Below, piece by piece: positions 51,153-59,300 of a stretch of DNA of 64,000 nucleotides (the first letter of the stretch is position 1; each line of letters opens with the position of its first letter). The translations under genes and the position numbers were made by a program. The notes below the pieces were generated by a model, which worked only from the letters and a program-made list of their open reading frames with translations, had not been told where the DNA came from and did not search any database. This DNA is from Arthrobacter sp. Y81 (GTDB taxonomy: Bacteria; Actinomycetota; Actinomycetes; Actinomycetales; Micrococcaceae), in assembly GCF_002929335.1 (NCBI RefSeq), contig NZ_PJIL01000018.1, forward strand, positions 34,267-98,266. The letters are read 5' to 3'.

Positions 51153-52786
51153 CCTCTGACCGCGCTGTGACCTCTGACGGAGCCGGAACGGCCGGCGGGC
51201 CCTTGGGAGGAAGTGCTCCCGCCGGCGATGGACCCGCCGGGCAGGCTTCTATTAAGCCCGACGGCGAGTGGCTGCGTGTACATCCCGCGTCACCGTTCAT
51301 CCGGGGCTGGGTGGCGCTGGCCGCCATCGGCTTCTTCTTCGGCCGCGACACCTTCGAACGGATGCTGCAGGGCCGGCCCCTCATGGACGAGATGTATTCC
51401 GGGCGGGTGCCGTTCCTGATCGCCGGCGGCGGGCTGGTCCTCGTCCTGTCCGTGCTGGGGTTCATCCTGACGTGGTACTTCACCCGCTACCAGGTTGCCG
51501 AGGGCTACGTCCGGGTGAACACCGGCTTCCTGTTCAAGCAGCAGCGCCAGGCGCGGCTTGACCGCGTTCAGGCCATCGACATCGTGCAGCCGCTGCTGGC
51601 CAGGATCTTCGGCCTTGCCGAACTCAAGTTCGAGGTGGCCGACGCCGGCGAATCAGCCGTGCGCCTCGCCTACCTCCGGATCGACGACGCCCGCCAGCTG
51701 CGGGCCACCATCCTGGCCCGGGCGGCCGGGCTGGAACCCGACCCGGAGCGTCCCGACGAAGCCCTGCCTGAGGCTCCGGAATTTCCCGTCCTATCCGTCC
51801 CGCCGTCGCGCCTTATCGGATCGTTGCTGCTGAGTGAGCAGAGTTTCTTCGTGGTGGTCGGCGCGGTGGCGTCCGTGGTGCTGTCAACCGTCACGGACAA
51901 CCGCGGGTTCTACTTCTACCTGATCCCGGCCGCCCTCGGCCTGGCCGCCGCTTACTGGGGATCGTTCAACAAGGGCTACAACTTCACTGCCGCCATTTCG
52001 CCGGACGGCATCCGGCTCCGCTACGGGCTGCTGGATACTCAGGCGCAGACCCTCCCGCCCGGCCGGATTCAGGCCCTGAAGGTGACGCAGCCGCCGCTGT
52101 GGCGGATCTTCGGCTGGTACCGCATGCAGGTGAACGTGGCCGGTTACGGGGGTCCTGGCAGCAATGGCGAGGGCGCCTCACGCACCACACTTCTTCCGGT
52201 GGGCGTCCTGGCCGATGTGATGAGGATGCTGTCGCTGGTGCTCCCGGATCCGGGAACGCCGGACCCGGCACGCGTCTTTGCGGCCGGCCTGACCGGCATT
52301 GCTCCGGCCGGCCGGCCCGGTCCCGCACGGCAGCCGGCCGCCGCGGAGGCAGCCGAAGCGGGGGAACCGGACAGCGGGTTCGTCACCAGTCCGCGCCGCG
52401 TGCGGCTGCTGGCTCCGCTGGGCTGGCGCCGCAACGGCTTCACTGCCACTGACACGGCGCTGCTGATCCGTTCCGGCCGCCTGTGGCGCGAGCTGGTGGT
52501 GGTTCCCCATCAGCGCACGCAGTCGATGGCCCTGCACCAGGGTCCGCTGGCTCGCCGCTTCCGCGTGGCGGACCTGGTCCTGCACACCACAGCCGGCCCG
52601 GTGTCGCCCCGGGTCATCCAGGCCGGACTGGACGAAGCCCGTGCGCTGTTCGACGCGCAGGCCGCCCGCGCCAGGGAAGCCCGCAAACGGCAGACCAGCG
52701 AGCAATGGCTGGCGCAGGTCGCCCCGGCTGCGGTGGTTGAGCCTGATAACCCACAGAACCACCAGGAGGGCCCGCAGCATGGCTAA
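51149..52786 (+). CDS. bacterial PH-domain membrane protein, YdbT-like
   Basis: A 545-residue protein, the large partner of the preceding gene. After a disordered Gly/Pro/Ala-rich start, two membrane helices (about residues 52-70 and 90-112) lead into a bPH2 domain (RVNTGFLFKQQRQARLDRVQ). A second helix pair (about 230-275) precedes another bPH2 (RYGLLDTQAQTLPPGRIQAL), and a third copy lies near the end (LIRSGRLWRELVVVPHQRTQ). A Pro/Ala/Glu-rich linker separates copies two and three. GTG 51149 overlaps the previous stop; a second GTG at 51167 lies in a 15-base direct repeat and is an alternative start. Confidence 0.85.
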   Translation: MTSDRAVTSDGAGTAGGPLGGSAPAGDGPAGQASIKPDGEWLRVHPASPFIRGWVALAAIGFFFGRDTFERMLQGRPLMDEMYSGRVPFLIAGGGLVLVLSVLGFILTWYFTRYQVAEGYVRVNTGFLFKQQRQARLDRVQAIDIVQPLLARIFGLAELKFEVADAGESAVRLAYLRIDDARQLRATILARAAGLEPDPERPDEALPEAPEFPVLSVPPSRLIGSLLLSEQSFFVVVGAVASVVLSTVTDNRGFYFYLIPAALGLAAAYWGSFNKGYNFTAAISPDGIRLRYGLLDTQAQTLPPGRIQALKVTQPPLWRIFGWYRMQVNVAGYGGPGSNGEGASRTTLLPVGVLADVMRMLSLVLPDPGTPDPARVFAAGLTGIAPAGRPGPARQPAAAEAAEAGEPDSGFVTSPRRVRLLAPLGWRRNGFTATDTALLIRSGRLWRELVVVPHQRTQSMALHQGPLARRFRVADLVLHTTAGPVSPRVIQAGLDEARALFDAQAARAREARKRQTSEQWLAQVAPAAVVEPDNPQNHQEGPQHG

Positions 52787-53699
52787 GCCAGGACGCCTCG
52801 GCGTCGGAATCATCGGTGCCGGCAAGGTGGGCGCAGTCCTCGGTGCGGCGCTCCGCGCTGCCGAGCACGCCGTCGTCGGGGTTTCTGCGGTCTCGGACGC
52901 GAGCCGGGAACGCGCCGAAACCCTGTTGCCCGGCGTTCCGGTGCTGGACGTGCAGGACATCGTGGAACGGTCCGAGCTGGTGCTGCTGGCCGTGCCGGAC
53001 GACGCGCTCGGCGGACTCGTGCAAGGCCTCGCAAAGCTGGGGGCCTGGCAGCCCGGGCAGCTCGTGGCCCACACGTCGGGCCGCTTCGGCGTGGGGATCC
53101 TGCACCCGGTGCGGGCCGCAGGCGCGGTTCCGCTGGCCCTGCACCCGGCGATGACCTTCACCGGCATGAGCCTGGACCTCACGCGCATGCTGGACTGCAC
53201 GTTCGGCGTCACGGCGGATGCCGCCATGCTGCCGATCGCCCAGGCCCTGGTGGTGGAGATGGGCGCCGAGCCGGTGGCCATCGCCGAAGGCGACCGCACC
53301 CAGTACCACGCGGCCCTGGCCCACAGCTCGAACCATTTGGTCACCCTCGTCGCCCAGGCCTCGCAGCTGCTCCGCGAAGTGGGCGTCGAAGCCCCGGAGC
53401 GCATGCTGGGGCCGCTCCTCCGGGCCACGCTGGAGAACGCGCTAGCCTCCGGCGAGACCGCCCTGACCGGGCCCGTGGCCCGCGGCGATATTGGCACGGT
53501 TGCCGCGCACGCCGAAGCGCTGCGGGAACACGACGCCGGTGCCGGCGGCGATATTCTGGAGGCTTACCTGGCCATGGCGCGGGCCACCGCGCGCCGCGCC
53601 GTGAACCGGGGGCTGTTGAAGCCGGAGCAGCTGGATGCGATCCGCGCGGCCTTGGACGGCACGGACAACGACGGGCCGCAGGCCCCTGGAGGAAACTGA
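52779..53699 (+). CDS. DUF2520 / Rossmann-like protein
   Basis: A 306-residue protein with an N-terminal NAD(P)-binding Rossmann domain (VGIIGAGKVGAVLGAAL) and a C-terminal DUF2520 helical domain containing AEGDRTQYHAALAHSSNHLV. It resembles 6-phosphogluconate dehydrogenase-like or ketopantoate reductase-like folds. Its invariant position before panC hints at a role in pantothenate synthesis, such as a ketopantoate reductase substitute, but this is inference. ATG 52779 follows GGAGGG and overlaps the PH-domain gene by eight bases. Confidence 0.88.
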   Translation: MAKPGRLGVGIIGAGKVGAVLGAALRAAEHAVVGVSAVSDASRERAETLLPGVPVLDVQDIVERSELVLLAVPDDALGGLVQGLAKLGAWQPGQLVAHTSGRFGVGILHPVRAAGAVPLALHPAMTFTGMSLDLTRMLDCTFGVTADAAMLPIAQALVVEMGAEPVAIAEGDRTQYHAALAHSSNHLVTLVAQASQLLREVGVEAPERMLGPLLRATLENALASGETALTGPVARGDIGTVAAHAEALREHDAGAGGDILEAYLAMARATARRAVNRGLLKPEQLDAIRAALDGTDNDGPQAPGGN

Positions 53700-53700
53700 C

Positions 53701-54630
53701 TTGACGATCAAACTCGTGACCACCGCCGCGCAGCTGCGGGCCGAAAGCGCACGGCTGCTGACGGAAAAACAGGGTTCGTCGCAAGGCCTCGTTCCCACCA
53801 TGGGCGCCCTGCACGAAGGCCACGCCAGCCTGGCGCGCACCGCCGTCGAAGAAAACGACGTTGTGGTGGCCAGTATCTTCGTCAATCCGCTGCAGTTCGG
53901 CGAGGCCGTGGACCTGGACCGATACCCCCGGACCCTCGAAGCGGACATGGAACTCCTCGACGCCGAGGGGGTGGACCTGGTGTTCGCGCCGTCGGTGGAG
54001 GAGGTCTATCCGGGCGGCGAACCCCTGGTCCGTGTGACGGCGGGCCGCCTGGCCGAGAAATGGGAAGGCGCCTCCCGCCCCGGCCACTTCGACGGAGCCC
54101 TGACCGTGGTGGCCAAGCTTCTGCATTACGGGTTTCCGGGCGCCGGGCTGTCAGGGGGCGGCGCCTTCGTGACCGGCGCCGGCGCGGGCCTGCCCGCCTA
54201 CCGCGCCTACTTCGGCCAGAAGGACGCCCAGCAGCTGACGCTGGTGCGCCGGATGGTGGCTGACCTGAATTTCCCCGTGGAGATCGTTGCGGTTCCCACG
54301 GTGCGGTCCGCGGACGGCCTGGCCCTGAGCAGCCGGAACAGGTTCCTTTCCGGGGAGGAGCGCGAGGCCGCCCTGGTGCTGTCCCGGGCCCTGCGGCTCC
54401 TCGAAGAGCGGGCCAACGCCCATGAACCGCTCGACCTCGAGTCCGCCCAGGCCATGGTGGAATCCCAGCCACTGGTGGGACTGGACTACTTCGACGTGGT
54501 GGACCCGGACACCTTGGATCCCCTGGCCGAGAACTGCAAGGAGACGCCGTTCCGTGGCGAAGGCCTGGCAATTATTGCGGCGAAGGTGGGGCCGGTCCGG
54601 CTGATCGACAACGTGCCGCTGAACTCCTGA
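53701..54630 (+). CDS. panC: pantothenate synthetase
   Basis: A 309-residue ATP-dependent ligase of pantoate and beta-alanine. Class I synthetase-like motifs are present: LVPTMGALHEGHASL (HIGH-like), IFVNPLQFG, FGQKDAQQL and SSRNRFLS (KMSKS-like). A Gly/Ala-rich insert (AGLSGGGAFVTGAGAGLPAY) near residue 155 is longer than usual. The start is TTG 53701, with GGAGG ten bases upstream in the end of the previous gene. It closes the folate-PH-DUF2520 operon. Confidence 0.94.
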   Translation: MTIKLVTTAAQLRAESARLLTEKQGSSQGLVPTMGALHEGHASLARTAVEENDVVVASIFVNPLQFGEAVDLDRYPRTLEADMELLDAEGVDLVFAPSVEEVYPGGEPLVRVTAGRLAEKWEGASRPGHFDGALTVVAKLLHYGFPGAGLSGGGAFVTGAGAGLPAYRAYFGQKDAQQLTLVRRMVADLNFPVEIVAVPTVRSADGLALSSRNRFLSGEEREAALVLSRALRLLEERANAHEPLDLESAQAMVESQPLVGLDYFDVVDPDTLDPLAENCKETPFRGEGLAIIAAKVGPVRLIDNVPLNS

Positions 54631-54758
54631 CTCGCCGCATCTCCCGCTCCTGATCTCATTTTTTCTAATGACGGGAATTACCCCGGGGGCTACACTGTTG
54701 GAATCTGCAGCGACGACGCTCGCCGGAAACCACTTCGCATCTCCCTGAGGGAATCCCT

Positions 54759-56243
54759 ATGTCTACAGACGTCTCTTCCAACGCCCACGGCGATCCCGTG
54801 GCCCCTGCCGCTGCGGCAGCGCAGGCCGCGGGCCCGGTGAAGATGTCCCGTGAGTCCGTCACCATCATCGTCACGCTGCTGGTTGCCACCTTCGTGGTCA
54901 TCCTCAACGAAACCATCATGAACGTCGCGCTGCAGAGGCTCATGGTGGACCTCGGGGTTGACGCACCCACGGTGCAGTGGCTCTCCACGGGTTTTATGCT
55001 CACCATGGCCGTAGTCATCCCCACCACGGGGTTCATCCTGCAGACCCTGTCCACCCGGGCCGTGTTCATGCTGGCCATGGGCCTGTTCTCCGGCGGCACA
55101 CTCCTGGCCGCGCTGGCTCCCGGATTCGAAGTGTTGCTGCTGGCCCGCATTGTCCAGGCCGGCGGTACAGCCATCATGCTTCCGCTCCTGATGACCACGA
55201 TCCTCACCCTGGTCCCGATCGAACGCCGCGGCGCCGTCATGGGCAACGTGAGCATCGCCATCTCGGTGGCGCCGGCCATGGGGCCCACCGTCTCCGGGCT
55301 GATCCTTGAGCACTTCACCTGGCGGTTCATGTTCGTCTTCGTCCTGCCGGTAGCCCTGGCGGCCTTCGCCATCGGCGCCCGCTTCCTTACCAATGTCGGC
55401 GAGTCCGAGAAGACCAGGCTGGACTTCCTGTCAGTGCTGCTGACCGTTCCGGCATTTGGCGGAGTTGTCTATGGCCTCAGCCAGATCGGCGGCGGCCATG
55501 GCGGCCAGAGCGGACCCGGCGCCGCCGCTGTCGCGGCGCTGGCGGTGGGTGTGATGGCCATGCTGGCCTTCGTGTTCCGCCAACTGAAACTGCAGAAAAA
55601 GGACGCGCCGCTGCTGGACCTGCGGGCGTTCAACTTCCGCATGTTCACGGTGTCCGTGCTGCTGATGGTGGTGGCCATGATCGCGCTGTTCGGCGCCGTC
55701 ATCCTGCTGCCGCTCTACCTGCAGGAAATCCGCGGCCTAAAGTCCCTCGAAACCGGCCTCGCGCTCCTCCCGGGCGGCCTGGCGATGGGTCTGCTGGGAC
55801 CGGTCATCGGCCGCTGGTTCGACAAGGTGGGTCCGCTGCCGCTGACCGTCACCGGTTCCGTCATGATGGTCCTCTCCCTCTGGCAGTTCTCCATGCTGGA
55901 TGCCGGAACAGCCGTCTGGTGGATCGTGTCCCTGCACGTGGTGCTGAGCCTCGGCCTGGCGCTCCTGTTCACCCCGGCCTTCACCACAGGGCTCAACCCG
56001 CTTCCGCCGCACTTGTACTCGCACGGGTCGGCGATCATGAGCACGCTGCAGCAGGTGGCCGGTGCCGCCGGGACAGCGCTGCTGGTCTCGATCTACGCCG
56101 TGGTGGCCGCAGGATCGGGTATCGTCGCGGGCATGCACGCGGCTTTCCTGACGGCAGCCGTCATAGCCGTCGCCGCCGTCGTGCTTTCCGCCATGATGCG
56201 CAAGACGGCCGGCGCGGAGCACCCGGCCCGGGCCGCCCACTAG
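54759..56243 (+). CDS. DHA2-family MFS efflux transporter (EmrB/QacA type)
   Basis: A 494-residue transporter with about 14 hydrophobic segments, as in the drug:proton antiporter-2 family. The helix-1 region contains FVVILNETIMNVALQRLMVD, the D/E-x-T-I-x-N-V-A-L pattern, and helix 5 shows the P-x-x-G-P motif C as VAPAMGPTVSGLIL. The substrate is not predictable. ATG 54759 has GAGGGAA upstream. A 129-bp gap after panC contains a TACACT box and probably its own promoter. Three alpha/beta hydrolase genes converge on it from the other side of an intergenic repeat. Confidence 0.9.
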   Translation: MSTDVSSNAHGDPVAPAAAAAQAAGPVKMSRESVTIIVTLLVATFVVILNETIMNVALQRLMVDLGVDAPTVQWLSTGFMLTMAVVIPTTGFILQTLSTRAVFMLAMGLFSGGTLLAALAPGFEVLLLARIVQAGGTAIMLPLLMTTILTLVPIERRGAVMGNVSIAISVAPAMGPTVSGLILEHFTWRFMFVFVLPVALAAFAIGARFLTNVGESEKTRLDFLSVLLTVPAFGGVVYGLSQIGGGHGGQSGPGAAAVAALAVGVMAMLAFVFRQLKLQKKDAPLLDLRAFNFRMFTVSVLLMVVAMIALFGAVILLPLYLQEIRGLKSLETGLALLPGGLAMGLLGPVIGRWFDKVGPLPLTVTGSVMMVLSLWQFSMLDAGTAVWWIVSLHVVLSLGLALLFTPAFTTGLNPLPPHLYSHGSAIMSTLQQVAGAAGTALLVSIYAVVAAGSGIVAGMHAAFLTAAVIAVAAVVLSAMMRKTAGAEHPARAAH

Positions 56244-56253
56244 CCTTCCACAA

Positions 56254-56350
56254 AGCGCGAACGGACAGTTGAGGCCCGACTACGAAGCGCGAACGAGCAG
56301 GTAATGCCCTCAAATCCACATTTTGAGGGCATTATCTGCACGTTCGCGCT
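56254..56350. repeat. intergenic repeat with long hairpin, copy 2 of a dispersed family
   Basis: Bases 56254-56273 are identical over 20 bases to the minus strand of 39768-39787. A further AGCGCGAACG (56286-56295) faces CGTTCGCGCT (56341-56350), and between them TAATGCCCTCAAA (56302-56314) faces TTTGAGGGCATTA (56322-56334). Together these make a near-perfect 29-pair stem with one mismatch, one wobble and a seven-base loop. It separates convergent genes and could also end transcription. Confidence 0.88.
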
Positions 56351-56374
56351 GGGGCTGGACGTGCCTAACCGGGG

Positions 56375-57211
56375 TCAGCCGGCGAAGAAATCGCTGAGTT
56401 CGGTGATCAGCTTGTCCGGCGCCCGGTTGACGCCGTCGTGGCCCGAGCCGGGCAGGATGGTGTAGCTGGAACCGGACAGCACGTCGTGGATCTGGCCGCA
56501 CGCGATGCCGAAGTAGGCGGGGCTCTTTTCACCGACAATGATGAGGGTCTCGAGGGGCAGTGCCAGGAACGGCTCGGCCGGCATGTCCGCGGCGATGATC
56601 GCCTTGATCTCCCGGACACCGGTCTTCATCAGGTCGCGATGCTGCTTGCCGATGGGTGTTCCGGCGATGAGCTTGTTGGCGAGGGTGAGCATCGAAAGCG
56701 GCATCCGTGAGGACAAAGCCCCGCCCGTCTCGAGCCCCCTGACCAGCACGGCGAGGGCGCGGTCGTCGTCGCCGGCCGCCGTCGCGCGTTCGTATTCGGA
56801 GATCCAGTCCGCCTTGACGCTGTGGTTCACGGACACGGCGGGATCGTAGACCGCCAGCCGTTCCACCGGCAGCGTGCGGGCCGCGTGGAGCGCCACGGCG
56901 CCGCCGAAGCTGTGGCCGAAGACGTCCGTGCTGGCCGTGTGCTTCATCACGGTATCCAGGTCGCGGATGTCCACATCCAGCGTGTAGTCGTCCGGCTGCG
57001 CCGAGGATTCGCCGCGTCCGCGCCGGTTGAACGTGTGCACCGGCCGGCCCAGCGAGGCACTCAGCTTCTGGGCAAAGCGCGTGTAGTCGGCGGCGGTGAC
57101 CATGGAGGCCTGCACGACGACGACGCCCGAGCCTGCCGAGGCCAGCTCGGCCCCCGTGGTGTAGAGCTCCAGCGTTCCGCCGTCGGGTGTCTTGATGTTC
57201 TCGCGCGTCAT
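56375..57211 (-). CDS. alpha/beta hydrolase, tandem copy 1
   Basis: A 278-residue alpha/beta hydrolase. Signatures are FNRRGRGES (cap-side loop shared by all three copies), the nucleophile elbow DVFGHSFGG near residue 97, the acid in LIIVGEKSP and His in LPGSGHDGVN. It is cytoplasmic and of unknown substrate. It is the last of three tandem paralogues on this strand; the order of motifs and the YD-x-AVS-type segment after the nucleophile are shared. ATG 57211. The intergenic repeat lies just beyond its stop codon. Confidence 0.85.
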   Translation of the reverse strand: MTRENIKTPDGGTLELYTTGAELASAGSGVVVVQASMVTAADYTRFAQKLSASLGRPVHTFNRRGRGESSAQPDDYTLDVDIRDLDTVMKHTASTDVFGHSFGGAVALHAARTLPVERLAVYDPAVSVNHSVKADWISEYERATAAGDDDRALAVLVRGLETGGALSSRMPLSMLTLANKLIAGTPIGKQHRDLMKTGVREIKAIIAADMPAEPFLALPLETLIIVGEKSPAYFGIACGQIHDVLSGSSYTILPGSGHDGVNRAPDKLITELSDFFAG

Positions 57212-57271
57212 GTTCCGAGCCTACCCGGGGCGGCAGGAACCGCACAGCAGCTTGGGACCGGCATCACCATG

Positions 57272-58156
57272 TCAGCCCTTGAAGTACGCGGAGATGTCCT
57301 CCACCAGTTCTTTGACGGCCGCGGGGATGGAGGCGTGGACGCACTTGGGCGAGACCTGGAGCTCGCTGCCGGGTACGGCCCGGTGCAGCTGTTCGGCCGT
57401 CGCCTTGTAGTAGTGCGGGCTTTTGGCGCCCACCATAAACCTGGTGTTCGGCGGCAGGACGGAAAAGTCCCGGACGTGGTCGTTTTCATCGAACACCGCT
57501 TTGAGCTCGCCCACGCCGCTGGGCATGAGCTCCTTGAACACCCGGTTCACCTTGGTCCGGGACACCAGCGCCATCAGGCCGGCCAGGAGCGGTTCCGGAA
57601 TCCTGGCCAGGGGCGAGCCGGGCTGCATGCCCTTCTTGAGCTTGGCCAGGGCGTGCGGGACGTTTCCGGCGTTGACGGAGCGTTCGAAACTGTCCAGCCA
57701 GGACATATCCACCTCGCCGTCGATATTCACCGCGGCGTCATAGACAGCGAGCTTGTCCGGCTGGTGCCCGGTCCCGGCGAACTCCTGGACCGCATTCAGC
57801 GCTACGGAACCGCCCAGGCTGTGGCCGAAGAGGTTGCGGGCGCCGGTGGCGTCCATAACGGCCCGGACATCGGCAATTTCGGTGGCCATCGAATAGTCTG
57901 CCGGCTGCGGCGTGGAGTCGCCGCGGCCGCGGCGGTCATAGACGTCCACGGCCCAGCCCTCGCCGAGGCCCTTGGACAGTGCCTCGGAAAACGGCCGGTA
58001 GATCAGCGCCGTCAGGAAGGCTCCGCCGATCACCACGACCCGCCGCTCGCCGGCCGCGTCCACGGTGCCGTAGCTGTACAAAGCCAGCCGGCCGCCGTCG
58101 TGCGTGGTGATGAACTGCTGCTCCACTGATCCCTTGTCTTTGAAGGCTTCCTTCAC
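57272..58156 (-). CDS. alpha/beta hydrolase, tandem copy 2
   Basis: A 294-residue paralogue of its neighbours with DRRGRGDSTPQPADYSM, NLFGHSLGG near residue 113 as the nucleophile elbow, and LAVYDAAVNIDGEV after it. The His may be in PKCVHASIP near the C-terminus, an atypical context (no Gly-x-Gly-His). The start is GTG 58156, which overlaps the stop of copy 3 (GTGA), so translation is coupled; an ATG is not available nearby. Copy 1 follows after 60 bp. The substrate is unknown. Confidence 0.82.
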   Translation of the reverse strand: MKEAFKDKGSVEQQFITTHDGGRLALYSYGTVDAAGERRVVVIGGAFLTALIYRPFSEALSKGLGEGWAVDVYDRRGRGDSTPQPADYSMATEIADVRAVMDATGARNLFGHSLGGSVALNAVQEFAGTGHQPDKLAVYDAAVNIDGEVDMSWLDSFERSVNAGNVPHALAKLKKGMQPGSPLARIPEPLLAGLMALVSRTKVNRVFKELMPSGVGELKAVFDENDHVRDFSVLPPNTRFMVGAKSPHYYKATAEQLHRAVPGSELQVSPKCVHASIPAAVKELVEDISAYFKG

Positions 58157-59118
58157 TGACCAATCCTAAAGCGGCTGCCCAGCGGGTGCCTGGCGGCGCG
58201 GATCCGCTGGAGCCGCAGGCCGACGTCGTTGGCCAGGAACCGTGCGGTGGTGAGGGCCAGGCGGTGCCCCGGCCGGAGCGGTCCCTCGTGGAGCTGCCCG
58301 GGGACCAGTGCGAAGTCGATGGCCGGCACCGCCGCGGCGAGCTGGCGGCCCGTTTCGGCGAAGTACGCCGGGCTCCAGCCGCCGCTGAGCATCAGGGTGG
58401 GTGTGGTGACGCCGGCGAAGTCGGCGAGCTCTGCGTCGGATTTCAGCACGGCCCGCATCTCGGCGACGGCGGTGGGCAGCAGCTGCCGCATCTCCGCCCC
58501 GAGCCGCGTCCGGGCGGACAGGATGCTCAGCATGCGCAGGGCGCCGAGCGGGAGCTTGGAGACCGGACCTGCCGTTTCCAGCCCCTGGACCAGATGAGCC
58601 CAGGCATGGTCGAGCTGGCCGGCGGCCATGGAATGCTCCAGTTCCGGACGCCACCGGCGTTCGAGGCTGCCGGAGAGGGAAACCGCGGCGTCGTAGGTTA
58701 CGAGCCGCCGGATGGGCTCGGTCCGGGCTGCCTGCAGGGCCACAAAACCGCCGTAGCTGTGTGCCACCACGTCCGCGGAACCGGTGGCCCGCATGACGGC
58801 CGCGAGGTCGCTGATCTCCGTCGCCGCTGAATAGTCCTCGCGCTGGCCGGCGGAACCGCCGCGGCCGCGGCGGTTGTAGGTATGGACCGGCCGCCCCAGG
58901 AGGCGGGCAATCTTCATGGCGAAAGGGCGGTAGAGCGCGTCGGTCACCAGGGTTCCGTGAATTACGACGACGCCGGGTTGCCCCGCGTCGTCCGGGTGAC
59001 CGGCCAGGCTGCCGTCCGGGTCGCTGGCTGCCGGCAAGGCGGGGGAGGCCACGGGCCTGAAGGAGTGCACCTCAAGGTGACCGTCGCCGTCGTCCGTCCT
59101 GATCGTCCGAGTCTCCAC
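58153..59118 (-). CDS. alpha/beta hydrolase, tandem copy 3
   Basis: A 321-residue paralogue with YNRRGRGGSAGQREDYSA, the nucleophile elbow VVAHSYGGF near residue 125 (Ala-His-Ser-Tyr-Gly), LVTYDAAVSLSG and a candidate His in LVPGQLHEGPLR. It is the first gene of the tandem set, starting at GTG 59118. The N-terminal 45 residues contain a Pro/Asp-rich insertion absent from the other copies. The lysS promoter region lies divergently upstream. No adjacent enzyme reveals the substrate. Confidence 0.82.
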   Translation of the reverse strand: METRTIRTDDGDGHLEVHSFRPVASPALPAASDPDGSLAGHPDDAGQPGVVVIHGTLVTDALYRPFAMKIARLLGRPVHTYNRRGRGGSAGQREDYSAATEISDLAAVMRATGSADVVAHSYGGFVALQAARTEPIRRLVTYDAAVSLSGSLERRWRPELEHSMAAGQLDHAWAHLVQGLETAGPVSKLPLGALRMLSILSARTRLGAEMRQLLPTAVAEMRAVLKSDAELADFAGVTTPTLMLSGGWSPAYFAETGRQLAAAVPAIDFALVPGQLHEGPLRPGHRLALTTARFLANDVGLRLQRIRAARHPLGSRFRIGQ

Positions 59119-59300
59119 AGCCCCGAGTCTATTCCCCTCGCCGCAGCAGCCTCCGCCCGTTCACTTCCGGACGGTTTGTTCGGACAGCGTCCCTCAGGAA
59201 CTGCCGTCGGGGGCATTAGCCGCGCAAAAAATCCCCGGTGAGGGGAATCATGGCCGGCAGGAAAAAACATGCCGCGGAACTCCCGGTAAACTTAGGGATT

